Assembly (NCBI RefSeq): GCF_018332655.1
Contig: NZ_BOQL01000005.1
Location: 108,496-172,495, forward strand
DNA length: 64,000 nucleotides
Reading direction: 5' to 3'
DNA from: Actinoplanes auranticolor
Lineage (GTDB): Bacteria; Actinomycetota; Actinomycetes; Mycobacteriales; Micromonosporaceae
The notes below the pieces were generated by a model. The model saw nothing but the letters and a program-made list of their open reading frames with translations. It had not been told where the DNA came from and searched no databases. Positions 17,969-27,283 of this stretch are shown here, piece after piece. The translations under genes and the position numbers were made by a program. The first letter of the stretch is position 1. Every line of letters starts with the position of its first letter.

Positions 17969-18404
17969 CTGCGACCCCTTCGGCGCTCACCGGCTGCACT
18001 GCCGGCCGAGAAGGAAACTGCCACCTGAACGAACGGTAACCCGGCACGGTTGAACCGAGGAAGCCGCCGCTCCGTACTACCGCCCGGCACCAAGACCATC
18101 AGGGCACCGCACGCAAGCACCATTCAACGTATTCCACGTCACATGACTTTGCGTTAGAACCGCAGTTACGGAGCGCCAACGCCGTTTCCCCTCAAAATTG
18201 CCACCAACTCGGACATTCGCGTCCTAATGCCGACAGCTAACTGTCAGGGAATTGGCGCTGCGACTTGTGACCGGCGTTGCGTTTCGTTACCGTGGCCCAC
18301 GGCTGTCAACCGGTTAACGCCGGACCGACGCTCGGCAAATCACCGCTGGAGCATCTGCTCCCGCCCAGTGCCTGCCGCTCTTTGCCACCGACGGAGGGTT
18401 GTTC
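17969..18404. other. intergenic region upstream of first M23 gene
   Basis: About 440 bases between divergent genes. It holds a small hairpin (GACAG/CTGTC, 18231-18244) and a candidate promoter (18265-18293) for the M23 gene, leaving a leader of about 100 bases. The leader contains GAGCATCTGCTC, which can fold. No gene is supported. Confidence 0.5.
18265..18293 (+). promoter_or_regulatory. candidate promoter of M23 peptidase gene
   Basis: TTGTGA, a 17-base spacer and TACCGT fit an actinobacterial housekeeping promoter with a TAnnnT -10 box. It lies about 110 bases before the start codon. Position and spacing are good; the -10 match is modest. Confidence 0.4.
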
Positions 18405-19136
18405 GTGCGTCAGCGCTTGTCGTCTGAGCCCGACCGCTATCGCGGCCGTCGCCGCGTTCCTACCCCTCCGCGCAGCCGCTATGCCGTGGTCGTCACGTCG
18501 GCGTTCGTCGGCGCCGGAGTGGTCGCCCTGGGAGCCGCCTCGCAGCTCCCGGACGCCAAGGCCGTCAACCCCACGGTCCTGCAGAATCTCGAAGAGGCCG
18601 CGTCCGCCGGTGACGCCCTCGCCGAGCGCACCGCCGAGGGTGAGCGCGCCTCCCGTGGCGAGGAACGCGGCACCAACGTCAAGATCTCCGAGGAGCAGGC
18701 CGAGGCCGACGCCTGGCTGCTCCCGCTCAACGACTACCAGTTCACCTCGGCGTACGGCGTCCGTTTCGGCAAGCTGCACGCCGGCATCGACCTGGCGGCG
18801 CCCGAGGGCACCCCGTACATGGCCGTGCACGCCGGTCAGGTGACCTCTGCGGGCTACAAGGGCGGTTACGGGTACGCCATCACCATCAAGCACGCCGACG
18901 GCTCAGAGATGATCTACGCCCACTCCCGGCGGCTGCTGGTGAAGAGCGGCGACAAGGTCAAGGCCGGCCAGGTCATCGGTGAGGTCGGCAACACGGGTTA
19001 CTCGTACGGCACCCACCTGCACCTCGAGGTGCACGTCAAGGGCGCGCCGACCGACCCGATCGTCTTCCTGCGCGAGCACGGCGTCGACATCAAGCTCCGC
19101 ATCGAGTCGGTGTACGGCGACCTCGCCGCCTCCTGA
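18405..19136 (+). CDS. M23 family metallopeptidase, membrane-anchored or secreted
   Basis: A 243-residue peptidoglycan endopeptidase-like protein. A basic N-terminus precedes one hydrophobic helix (AVVVTSAFVGAGVVALGAAS) that is a signal or anchor, and a charged linker rich in Glu and Ala (residues 50-95) may form a coiled coil. The M23 domain has all zinc and catalytic residues: HAGIDLAAPEGTP and HLHLEVH. It should act in the envelope on peptide cross-links. The GTG six bases after GGAGGG was chosen; a TTG two codons earlier would leave no space. It is followed by a second M23 gene. An M23 gene also neighbours pcrA in M. tuberculosis (Rv0950c). Confidence 0.93.
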   Translation: MRQRLSSEPDRYRGRRRVPTPPRSRYAVVVTSAFVGAGVVALGAASQLPDAKAVNPTVLQNLEEAASAGDALAERTAEGERASRGEERGTNVKISEEQAEADAWLLPLNDYQFTSAYGVRFGKLHAGIDLAAPEGTPYMAVHAGQVTSAGYKGGYGYAITIKHADGSEMIYAHSRRLLVKSGDKVKAGQVIGEVGNTGYSYGTHLHLEVHVKGAPTDPIVFLREHGVDIKLRIESVYGDLAAS

Positions 19137-19299
19137 TCCCGCTCCACCCACCGCCGGGCCGCTGACGGCCCGGCGGTTCCTCATGTCCGCAACCGTCCCG
19201 CAACCGGGCCGGTTGCACCGGGCGTAGTCCCCTCAAGGATCCGCAGGACGGTGCCGACAGGCTTATGTCGGACACCGAGACCTGGAGGATCACCCCGCC

Positions 19300-20121
19300 G
19301 TGCAGCATCGAGCCAACCGGAACGTCCGCGGCCGCCACCGCCGAAGGACGCCGCTGCACAGCCACCGCGCCCCGAGCACCCCCGTCACCGAGAAAGGCCG
19401 CTATGCCGTGGCCGCGGCCCTGGTCGCCGGCGTCGGCGTGGCCGGGCTCACCACGGCGACCGACGGCGCCTCCTCCGCGCCGGCGACCACCAAGACCCGC
19501 CAGGCCGCCGCGGCGGCATCACTCGCCCCCAGCGCGCCCGCCCCGGCCCCGACGCCCACAGTGACGCCGTCCCCCACGCTCTCGCCGTCCCCGTCCGCCC
19601 CGTCCCCCACGTCGGCCTCGATTGCCGGCGTCCTGCCCGTGGACGAGGGCCTGCCCTTCGTCCCGCAGGCCCGCAAGGAGAAGCCGCTGCCTCCGCTGCC
19701 ACTCTGGGTCAACCCGATGCCGGAAGGCGCGACCACGTCCTGCTTCGGCCCGCGCTGGGGCCGCCTGCACGCCGGGGTCGACCTGGCCGCGCCGGAGGGC
19801 ACCCCGATCCGCGCCGTGGGCGCGGGTGTCGTCGTGACGGCCGGACCCGCCGAGGGCTATGGCAACGCCGTGCTGATCGACCACGGCAACGGCTACCTCA
19901 CCCACTACGGGCACATGTCCGTGATCACCGCGACCGTCGGGCAGCACGTGGCGGCCGGCGACCAGATCGGCGACGAGGGCTCGACGGGCCACTCGACCGG
20001 CCCGCACCTGCACTTCGAGGTGCACCAGGGCGCCTACAAGAACCCGATCGAGCCGACCGCCTGGATGCGCGAGCGCGGCATCGACATCACCGGCTGCGCC
20101 ACCCCGGCCGAAGCGAGCTAG
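19300..20121 (+). CDS. M23 family metallopeptidase with Pro-rich linker
   Basis: A 273-residue paralogue of the preceding gene. It has a very basic N-terminus, a hydrophobic segment (YAVAAALVAGVGVAGLTT), then about 60 residues of Ala/Pro/Ser/Thr linker (residues 68-108), which suggests passage through the cell wall. The M23 domain is complete: HAGVDLAAPEGTP, LTHYGHMS and HLHFEVH. GTG start; GGAGG lies eleven bases upstream, slightly far. The stop codon overlaps the stop of pcrA on the other strand within the palindrome CTAG, so the two genes converge with no intergenic space. Confidence 0.93.
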   Translation: MQHRANRNVRGRHRRRTPLHSHRAPSTPVTEKGRYAVAAALVAGVGVAGLTTATDGASSAPATTKTRQAAAAASLAPSAPAPAPTPTVTPSPTLSPSPSAPSPTSASIAGVLPVDEGLPFVPQARKEKPLPPLPLWVNPMPEGATTSCFGPRWGRLHAGVDLAAPEGTPIRAVGAGVVVTAGPAEGYGNAVLIDHGNGYLTHYGHMSVITATVGQHVAAGDQIGDEGSTGHSTGPHLHFEVHQGAYKNPIEPTAWMRERGIDITGCATPAEAS

Positions 20122-22595
20122 ATCTTCTCGATCGGGGCGTGCCGCAGGACCAGCCACATGACCTGGTCGCCGAAGTCGATCTGGGCGCGGGCACCCGGAC
20201 CATGGCCGTCCACGGTCACCACCCGGCCCAGGCCGTAACGCTGGTGGTTGACGCGGTCGCCGGCCGCCACCTTGGGCGCCTGCTTCATCTCGCTCGCGGT
20301 GGTCAGCCTGCTGGCGTCCACGCCGAGGCGCTGGGCCAGCTGCTGCGCCTTCGGGGTGCCGCCGGAGAAGCCGCCACCCCGGCCGCGGTCGCCGCCGCCA
20401 CGGCCACCGACGCCACCGCCGGTGCCCGACCACGACGTGTAGGACCCCGCCGTACGCTCCCAGCGCACCAGCTCGGGCGGCAGCTCGTCGGTGAAGCGCG
20501 AGGGCGGGTTGTACTGCGGCTGGCCCCACGCCGACCGGGTCACCGCCCGGGAGAGGTAGAGCCGCTGGCGGGCCCGGGTGATGCCGACGTACGCCAGCCG
20601 GCGCTCCTCCTCCAGCTCGGTGTTGTCCCCCAGGGCGCGCATGTGCGGGAAGACACCGTCCTCCAGACCGGTGAGGAACACCACCGGGAACTCGAGGCCC
20701 TTGGCCGTGTGCAGCGTCATCAAGGTGACCACGCCCTGGTGGTCGGGATCGTCACTGGGAATCTGGTCGGCGTCGGCCACCAGGGCCACCTGCTCCAGGA
20801 ATCCGGCCAGCGTGGCGGCGGGCGCTTCCCCTCCGACCACCCCGCCCGCCACCCCTGACAGGCCTGAAGCCTCCTCCGCTGCCGCCTGGGCCTCGACCCG
20901 CTCGGTGTACTCCCGGGCGACGCTGACGAGCTCCTGGAGGTTCTCCACCCGGCCCTGGTCCTGCGGGTCGAGGCTCTCCTCCAGCTCGGACAGCAGGCCG
21001 GAACGCTGCAACGCGGCCTCCAGCACCTCCTCCGGCGGCGCGGTGCGCGACATCTCCCGCAGGTCGTCGAGGAGCTGCACGAAGTCGGCGATGCTGTTGG
21101 CCGCGCGGGTCGAGATGCCGGGGGCGTTCCTCGCGCCGCGCAGGGCCTGCCCGAACGAGATCCGGTCGCGCGTGGACAGTGCCTCCACGCAGGCCTCGGC
21201 CCGGTCGCCGATGCCGCGGCGCGGGGTGTTCATGACGCGGCGGATGCTGACCGTGTCGTCGTCGTTGACCACCGCGCGCAGGTAGGCCAGCGCGTCGCGG
21301 ACCTCCTTGCGCTCGTAGAAGCGCACCCCGCCGACGACCTTGTACGGCAGGCCGACGCGGATGAACACCTCCTCGAAGACGCGGGACTGCGCGTTGGTGC
21401 GGTAGAAGACCGCGACGTCGCCGGGGCGGACCTCGTGGTTGTCGGTGAGCCGGTCGATCTCGCGGGCCACCCAGTCGGCCTCGGCGTGCTCGGTGTCGGC
21501 GACGTACCCGACGATCTGCTCCCCCGCGCCCTGGTCGCTCCAGAGGCGCTTGGGCTTGCGGGAGGTGTTGCGGTCGATGACCGCGTTGGCCGCGGACAGG
21601 ATCGTCTGGGTGGAGCGGTAGTTCTGCTCCAGCAGGATCGTGCGGGCGTTCGGATAGTCGCGCTCGAACTCCAGGATGTTGCGGATGGTCGCGCCGCGGA
21701 ACGCGTAGATCGACTGGTCGGCGTCGCCGACGACACACAGCTCGGCCGGCTCGATCTCGCCCTCGGCCGGTCCGACCAGCTCCTTGACCAGCATGTACTG
21801 CGCATGGTTGGTGTCCTGGTACTCGTCGACCATCACGTGGCGGAAGCGGCGGCGGTAGACCTCCGCGACGTGCGGGTGCGACTGGAGCAGGTGCACGGTC
21901 GCCATGATGATGTCGTCGAAGTCGAGCGCGTGCGCCTCCTTGAGGCGGCGCTGGTACAGCACGTACGCCTCGGCGACGGCGCGCTCGTTGGGGCCCTTCG
22001 CCCGGTCCTTGAACTCCTCGGGCTCGACCAGCTCGTTCTTCAGGTTGGAGACCTGGGCGGCCAGGCCCCGGGCCGTGTAGCGCTTCGGGTCCAGGTCGAG
22101 CTCGCGGGCGACGAGCTGCATCAGCCGCCGCGAGTCGTCCGCGTCGTAGATGGAGAAGGTGCTCTTCAGCCCGGCGTGCTCGTGCTCGGCCCGCAGGATG
22201 CGCACGCAGGCCGAGTGGAAGGTCGACACCCACATCAGCCGGGCCCGGGGACCGACCAGGGCGGCGACCCGCTCCTTCATCTCACCGGCGGCCTTGTTGG
22301 TGAAGGTGATCGCGATGATCTGGCCGGGATGCACGTCCCGCGCGGCCAGCAGATAGGCGATTCGGTGGGTCAGCACCCGGGTCTTGCCCGAGCCGGCCCC
22401 GGCGACGATCAGCAACGGTGACCCGGCGTGGGTCACCGCGTCGCGCTGCGGGGTGTTGAGCCCGACCAGCAGGGACTCCGGATCCGGCCGGCGGGCCTGC
22501 TGCCGCTTGGGTGCATCCTCCTGACCAGGGGATTCAGCCACCCGGACAGGCGGCATGGCAAACAAGGGCTGGGTGTTTTCCGGAAGGGCTCGCAT
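20118..22595 (-). CDS. pcrA: DNA helicase PcrA/UvrD1
   Basis: An 825-residue superfamily 1A 3'-5' DNA helicase for repair and replication-fork processing. Motifs in order: Q-type LNTPQRDAV, Walker A VAGAGSGKTRV, AITFTNKAA, Walker B VDEYQDTN, VGDADQSIYAFRGA, EQNYRST and VTLMTLHTAKGLEFPVVF. A Gly/Arg-rich linker near residues 710-730 precedes a C-terminal Tudor-like part (AGDRVNHQRYGLGRVV) that in PcrA binds RNA polymerase. On the minus strand TAGACT lies nine bases before the ATG (22605-22610) and no ribosome site is visible, so the mRNA may be nearly leaderless. Position next to M23, sucCD and chorismate mutase matches M. tuberculosis uvrD1. Confidence 0.96.
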   Translation of the reverse strand: MRALPENTQPLFAMPPVRVAESPGQEDAPKRQQARRPDPESLLVGLNTPQRDAVTHAGSPLLIVAGAGSGKTRVLTHRIAYLLAARDVHPGQIIAITFTNKAAGEMKERVAALVGPRARLMWVSTFHSACVRILRAEHEHAGLKSTFSIYDADDSRRLMQLVARELDLDPKRYTARGLAAQVSNLKNELVEPEEFKDRAKGPNERAVAEAYVLYQRRLKEAHALDFDDIIMATVHLLQSHPHVAEVYRRRFRHVMVDEYQDTNHAQYMLVKELVGPAEGEIEPAELCVVGDADQSIYAFRGATIRNILEFERDYPNARTILLEQNYRSTQTILSAANAVIDRNTSRKPKRLWSDQGAGEQIVGYVADTEHAEADWVAREIDRLTDNHEVRPGDVAVFYRTNAQSRVFEEVFIRVGLPYKVVGGVRFYERKEVRDALAYLRAVVNDDDTVSIRRVMNTPRRGIGDRAEACVEALSTRDRISFGQALRGARNAPGISTRAANSIADFVQLLDDLREMSRTAPPEEVLEAALQRSGLLSELEESLDPQDQGRVENLQELVSVAREYTERVEAQAAAEEASGLSGVAGGVVGGEAPAATLAGFLEQVALVADADQIPSDDPDHQGVVTLMTLHTAKGLEFPVVFLTGLEDGVFPHMRALGDNTELEEERRLAYVGITRARQRLYLSRAVTRSAWGQPQYNPPSRFTDELPPELVRWERTAGSYTSWSGTGGGVGGRGGGDRGRGGGFSGGTPKAQQLAQRLGVDASRLTTASEMKQAPKVAAGDRVNHQRYGLGRVVTVDGHGPGARAQIDFGDQVMWLVLRHAPIEKI

Positions 22596-22753
22596 CGCCG
22601 GACAAGTCTATGCCGCACCCCCGACAATCTTCGGTGACGGTGTACAACCATTCGCCGCAACCAAGCTGTCATCCCCCAGCGGTAGCGGTGACCAGCATCT
22701 ATACAGCACGCTGGGGGCGTTGGTTGATCCGTCCGACCGGGAGACCGAATACT

Positions 22754-24613
22754 ATGGACCACCCCCGCCGCCGCGGCTGGACCGTGCTGCGTCATCTCGC
22801 CGTACCGGCCCTCGCTCTGGCCGTCGTCGCCACCCTGCCGACGACGAAGCCCGAAGCAGCACCGGCCACCACGCCCGTTGCCCAGCATCTGCCGGGCATG
22901 GCCCCGGCCGGCGTTTCCTACGGACTGCCCGGCAAGACGGTCAAGGGCCAGTTCCTCAGCTACAACGACTTCCACGGGGCCATCGACCCGCCCGCCGGCA
23001 GCGGCGCCGCCGTCAACGGCACCCCGGCCGGCGGCGTCGAATACCTGGCGACCTATCTGCGCAAGCTGCGGGCCGAGGCCGCCGCCGACGGCCGCAAGAC
23101 CTTCACCGTCGGCGCCGGCGACCTGATCGGCGGTACCCCGCTGGTCAGCGCGGCCTTCCACGACGAGCCGACGATCGAGCTGATGAACGAGATCGGCCTG
23201 CAGGTCAGCTCCGTCGGCAACCACGAGTTCGACGAGGGCGTCGACGAGCTGATCCGGATGCAGCGCGGCGGCTGCCACCCCGAGGACGGCTGCCAGGACG
23301 GCGACGGCTTCGGCGGCGCCGAGTTCACGTACCTCGCGGCGAACACCATCAACAAGAAGACCGGCCTGCCGATCCTGCCGCCGATCGACATCAAGTTCGT
23401 CAACGGCGTACCCGTCGGTTTCGTCGGCCTGACCCTGGAGGGCACCGCCGGCATCGTCAACCCGGCCGGCATCCGGAACGTGCGCTTCGCGAACGAGGTC
23501 GAGACGGCCAACAAGTGGGGCGCCCTGCTCAAGCTGTTCGGGGTCAAGGCGCAGGTGCTGCTCGTGCATCAGGGCGGCCAGCAGAACGTCTCCGAGCAGG
23601 TTCCGGTCCCGGGAGTCTCGGACTGCAACGCCTTCTCCGGGCCCATCGTGCCGATCGTCGCGGGCCTCAACCCCGAGTTCCGCCTCGTGGTCTCCGGCCA
23701 CACGCACCGCTTCTACACCTGCACGCTGCCGAACTCCGCCGGCACCTCGGTGGTGACCAGCGCCGGCACCAACGGTCAGCTGGTCACCGACATCGACTAC
23801 GCGATCGACCGGCGCACCGGCCGGTTCGCCGAGATCACCGCGAAGAACGTGGTCGTGGAGAACGGCGTCTCCGACGGCAAGGGCGGCTGGCTCAGGGACG
23901 CCGCCGGGGTCTTCCTGAAGAACCCGGACACGGTCGACCCGAACGCCAAAAAGGTCGCGGACAAGTACCGCACCGCGGTGGCCCCGATCGCCAACCGGGT
24001 CGTCGGCACCATCACCGGCGACATCACCCGCACCGCCGGCGCCAACGGCGAGTCGGCGCTCGGTGACGTGATCGCGGACGCCCAGCTCGCCTGGACGAAG
24101 AGCGCCGGCGCGCAGATCGCGCTGATGAACCCGGGCGGTATCCGGGCCGACTTCGACGCCGAGGCCTCGGCGGGCGGGGAGGCCACCGGCCAGGTGACCT
24201 ACGGCGAGGCGTTCACCGTCCAGCCCTTCAACAACCTGGTGGTCACCCAGACCCTCACCGGCGCACAGCTCAAGGACGTGCTGGAGCAGCAGTTCGTCGG
24301 CTTCGGCGGGCAGACCACCCAGCGCATCCTGCAGGTGTCGGCGGGCCTGACGTACTCGTGGAACAGCACCGCCCCGGCGGGCTCGAAGGTGAGCGTGCTG
24401 GCCTTGAACGGCACCCCGATCGACCCGGCCGCCTCCTACCAGGTCACCACGAACGACTTCCTGGCCAACGGCGGCGACGGCTTCACCAACCTGACGCTCG
24501 GCACGGGCCGCACCACGGCACCGGGCTTCGACGTCGACGCCCTGATCGGCTACCTCGGCGCGGGCACCCCGGTCGCGCCGGGCCCGGCCGACCGGATCAC
24601 CCGGATCGGCTGA
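22754..24613 (+). CDS. secreted bifunctional metallophosphatase / 5'-nucleotidase
   Basis: A 619-residue exported nucleotidase. A signal peptide (RRRGWTVLRHLAVPALALAVVATLP) is followed by a calcineurin-type metallophosphatase domain with LSYNDFHGAID, VGNHEFDEG and SGHTHRFYTC. The C-terminal 5'-nucleotidase substrate domain has ALMNPGGIRADF, YGEAFTVQPFNN and ASYQVTTNDFLANGGDGF. It should hydrolyse extracellular nucleotides to salvage nucleoside and phosphate. The start was chosen by the signal peptide and GGAG ten bases upstream. It is divergent from pcrA. No LPxTG sorting signal is present, so the protein is probably released. Confidence 0.93.
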   Translation: MDHPRRRGWTVLRHLAVPALALAVVATLPTTKPEAAPATTPVAQHLPGMAPAGVSYGLPGKTVKGQFLSYNDFHGAIDPPAGSGAAVNGTPAGGVEYLATYLRKLRAEAAADGRKTFTVGAGDLIGGTPLVSAAFHDEPTIELMNEIGLQVSSVGNHEFDEGVDELIRMQRGGCHPEDGCQDGDGFGGAEFTYLAANTINKKTGLPILPPIDIKFVNGVPVGFVGLTLEGTAGIVNPAGIRNVRFANEVETANKWGALLKLFGVKAQVLLVHQGGQQNVSEQVPVPGVSDCNAFSGPIVPIVAGLNPEFRLVVSGHTHRFYTCTLPNSAGTSVVTSAGTNGQLVTDIDYAIDRRTGRFAEITAKNVVVENGVSDGKGGWLRDAAGVFLKNPDTVDPNAKKVADKYRTAVAPIANRVVGTITGDITRTAGANGESALGDVIADAQLAWTKSAGAQIALMNPGGIRADFDAEASAGGEATGQVTYGEAFTVQPFNNLVVTQTLTGAQLKDVLEQQFVGFGGQTTQRILQVSAGLTYSWNSTAPAGSKVSVLALNGTPIDPAASYQVTTNDFLANGGDGFTNLTLGTGRTTAPGFDVDALIGYLGAGTPVAPGPADRITRIG

Positions 24614-24644
24614 TCGGCCGCGTCCCACGGTTCGGGCCGTTTCC

Positions 24645-24674
24645 TTGCGGAGCGGCCCGAGCCGGGTACATACT
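24645..24674 (+). promoter_or_regulatory. candidate promoter of leaderless FFYY leader ORF
   Basis: TTGCGG, an 18-base spacer and CATACT place the expected transcription start at about 24681, exactly the GTG of the leader ORF, so the RNA would be leaderless. No ribosome site precedes this GTG, which fits. Confidence 0.55.
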
Positions 24675-24680
24675 CGCTTC

Positions 24681-24746
24681 GTGATCCAGCAGACGCGATT
24701 TTTCTACTACGGACCCGGAGCTCCGGCGACCGTAGGACGCGTCTGA
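24681..24746 (+). CDS. aromatic amino acid leader peptide (Phe-Phe-Tyr-Tyr)
   Basis: A 21-residue ORF opening with GTG and holding consecutive codons TTT TTC TAC TAC (24699-24710), that is FFYY, inside IQQTRFFYYGPG. TTT is a very rare codon in DNA of this base composition, so the run is unlikely to be chance. It ends 95 bases before chorismate mutase, which makes the precursor of Phe and Tyr. The codons sit in the loop side of a long hairpin and a 16-bp terminator-like hairpin follows. This is the classical layout of ribosome-mediated attenuation: scarcity of charged tRNA-Phe or tRNA-Tyr would stall the ribosome here and favour read-through. Function is inferred, not shown. Confidence 0.7.
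   Translation: MIQQTRFFYYGPGAPATVGRV
24690..24745 (+). promoter_or_regulatory. leader hairpin overlapping FFYY codons
   Basis: CAGACGCG (24690-24697) pairs with CGCGTCTG (24738-24745), CTACGG (24707-24712) with CCGTAG (24730-24735), and CCGGAGCTCCGG folds on itself at the tip. The Phe/Tyr codons lie between the first two left arms. Alternative pairings exist: GTCTG (24741) with CAGAC (24751), and CCCGGAGCT with AGCCCCGGG of the terminator arm with one mismatch. These could act as antiterminators. Confidence 0.6.
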
Positions 24747-24758
24747 ACGACAGACCTA

Positions 24759-24794
24759 CATCAAGCCCCGGGCTCCCGAGCCCGGGGCTTGATG
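24759..24794 (+). terminator. attenuator-type terminator before chorismate mutase
   Basis: A perfect 16-bp stem CATCAAGCCCCGGGCT/AGCCCGGGGCTTGATG has a 4-base loop and lies 12 bases after the leader ORF and 47 bases before the gene. No T-run follows, as is frequent in this group. It might also end transcripts from the 5'-nucleotidase gene. Confidence 0.7.
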
Positions 24795-24841
24795 CTGCCC
24801 GGGCCGGGCCGACCGGGACGTCAGCACCCGAGGAGCACGAC

Positions 24842-25132
24842 ATGAGCGCAGACCTGATGGACCAGCAGACCGGCGCCGGCGCCGAACCGGCCGCGGAGGA
24901 GATCAAGGCGATCCGCGAGCGCATCGACGAGATCGATCAGGCGCTGATCGACTTGTGGCTGGAACGCTCGCGGCTGTCCCAGCACGTCGGCCGCACCCGG
25001 ATGGCATCGGGCGGCACCCGGCTGGTCCTCTCCCGGGAGCGGGAGATCGTCGAGCGCTTCCGGGAGGCGCTCGGCCCGGACGGCACCCAGGTGGCATTGC
25101 TGCTGCTGCGTGCCGGTCGCGGACCCCTCTAG
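24842..25132 (+). CDS. chorismate mutase (AroQ type)
   Basis: A 96-residue helical enzyme converting chorismate to prephenate at the branch to Phe and Tyr. EEIKAIRERIDEIDQALIDLWLERSRLSQHVGRTRM is the long first helix with the catalytic Arg and the Lys/Arg set of AroQ proteins, and LSREREIVERF is the second active-site segment. The C-terminus LLLLRAGRGPL is the actinobacterial type that in M. tuberculosis (Rv0948c) contacts DAHP synthase for activation. GAGGAG lies well placed before the ATG. It is preceded by an FFYY leader peptide and hairpins, so transcription is probably controlled by Phe/Tyr supply. Confidence 0.92.
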   Translation: MSADLMDQQTGAGAEPAAEEIKAIRERIDEIDQALIDLWLERSRLSQHVGRTRMASGGTRLVLSREREIVERFREALGPDGTQVALLLLRAGRGPL

Positions 25133-25169
25133 CAGCTCCGGCCTCGGTGCCGGCCCACCCCCACAGACG

Positions 25170-25209
25170 CGCGCCGCCGCGGCCCTCGGCAGAGGACCAC
25201 GGCGGCGCG
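25170..25209. terminator. bidirectional terminator between chorismate mutase and oppF
   Basis: A 10-bp perfect stem CGCGCCGCCG/CGGCGGCGCG continues inward imperfectly (GGCCCTC/GAGGACC). It lies between convergent genes. Confidence 0.65.
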
Positions 25210-25225
25210 GATCAGCGGAGGCGGC

Positions 25226-26240
25226 TCAGAGCGTCCCGGCCTCGTGGGTCACCAGGATCTCGCGCTCCTCGGCGAAGTGGCAGGCACTCGGGTGGTCCGT
25301 GCCCGGCCGCTCCACCAGCTCCGGAACCTGCTCGGCACAGATGTCCTGAGCCTTCCAGCAGCGCGTCCGGAAACGGCACCCCGACGGCGGGTTCGCCGGG
25401 CTCGGCACGTCGCCGGTGAGCCGGATGATCGCCTTCGTGCCGCGGCTGTTCGGGTCGGGCACCGGCACCGCCGACAACAGCGCCTGCGTGTACGGGTGCG
25501 TCGGCCGCTCGTAGATCTGGTCCTCGGTGCCGATCTCGACGATCTTGCCGAGGTACATCACCGCGACGCGGTCGGACAGGTGCCGCACCACCGAGAGGTC
25601 GTGGGCGATGAAGATGTAGGCCAGCCCCAGTTCCTTCTGGAGGCTGTCCAGCAGGTTCATCACCTGCGCCTGGATCGACACGTCCAGCGCGCTGACCGGC
25701 TCGTCACAGATGATGATCTCCGGGCGCAGGGCCAGCGCCCGGGCGATGCCGATGCGCTGGCGCTGACCGCCGGAGAACTGGTGCGGGTAACGGTTGATGT
25801 GCTCGGGGTTGAGCCCGACCACCTCCAGCAGCTCCTGCACCTTCTTGCGCCGGCTGCCCTTGGGCGCGACGTCGGTGTGGATCTCGAACGGCTCGCCGAT
25901 CAGGTCACCGACCGTCATCCGGGGATTGAGCGACGTGTACGGGTCCTGCATGACGAGCTGGATCTGCCGTCGCAGCTTGCGCATCTCCCCGCCGCGCATC
26001 GAGAACATGTCCCGGCCGCGGTACTCGACCGAGCCCGCAGTGGGCCGTTCGAGATTCATCAGGACCCGGGCCAGCGTCGACTTGCCGCAGCCCGACTCCC
26101 CCACGATGCCCAGCGTCTCGCCCGCCTTGAGGCTGAACGACACGCCGTCCACAGCCTGGACCTGACCGATGGTCTTGCGGAAGAGCACACCCCGGGTGAC
26201 CGGGTAGTGCTTGACGACGCTCTTGGCCTCGAGAATGGTC

Positions 26241-26248
<8 letters not shown>
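25226..26248 (-). CDS. oppF: oligopeptide/dipeptide ABC transporter ATP-binding protein (OppF type)
   Basis: A 340-residue ATPase of a peptide importer, at the inner face of the membrane. Walker A GESGCGKST, Q-loop VMQDPYTSLNPR, signature FSGGQRQRIGIARAL, Walker B IIICDEP and H-loop FIAHDLSVV are all intact. The C-terminal oligo_HPY region has a Cys pattern (CRFRTRCWKAQDIC...C) found in Opp/Dpp ATPases that may hold an Fe-S cluster. Last gene of the operon, overlapping oppD by eight bases. FRKTIGQVQAVDGVSF is typical of the F rather than the D subunit. Confidence 0.93.
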
Positions 26249-27275
<1,027 letters not shown>

Positions 27276-27283
27276 GGTGGCTC

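Noticed and set aside
18229..18250. Resemblance of CCGACAGCTAAC upstream of the M23 gene to the end of a ydaO-type c-di-AMP riboswitch, common before wall hydrolase genes
   Set aside because: The other conserved parts, above all a GGGTGAAT-like segment, are missing from the 430 bases upstream, and the match is explained by a small local hairpin.
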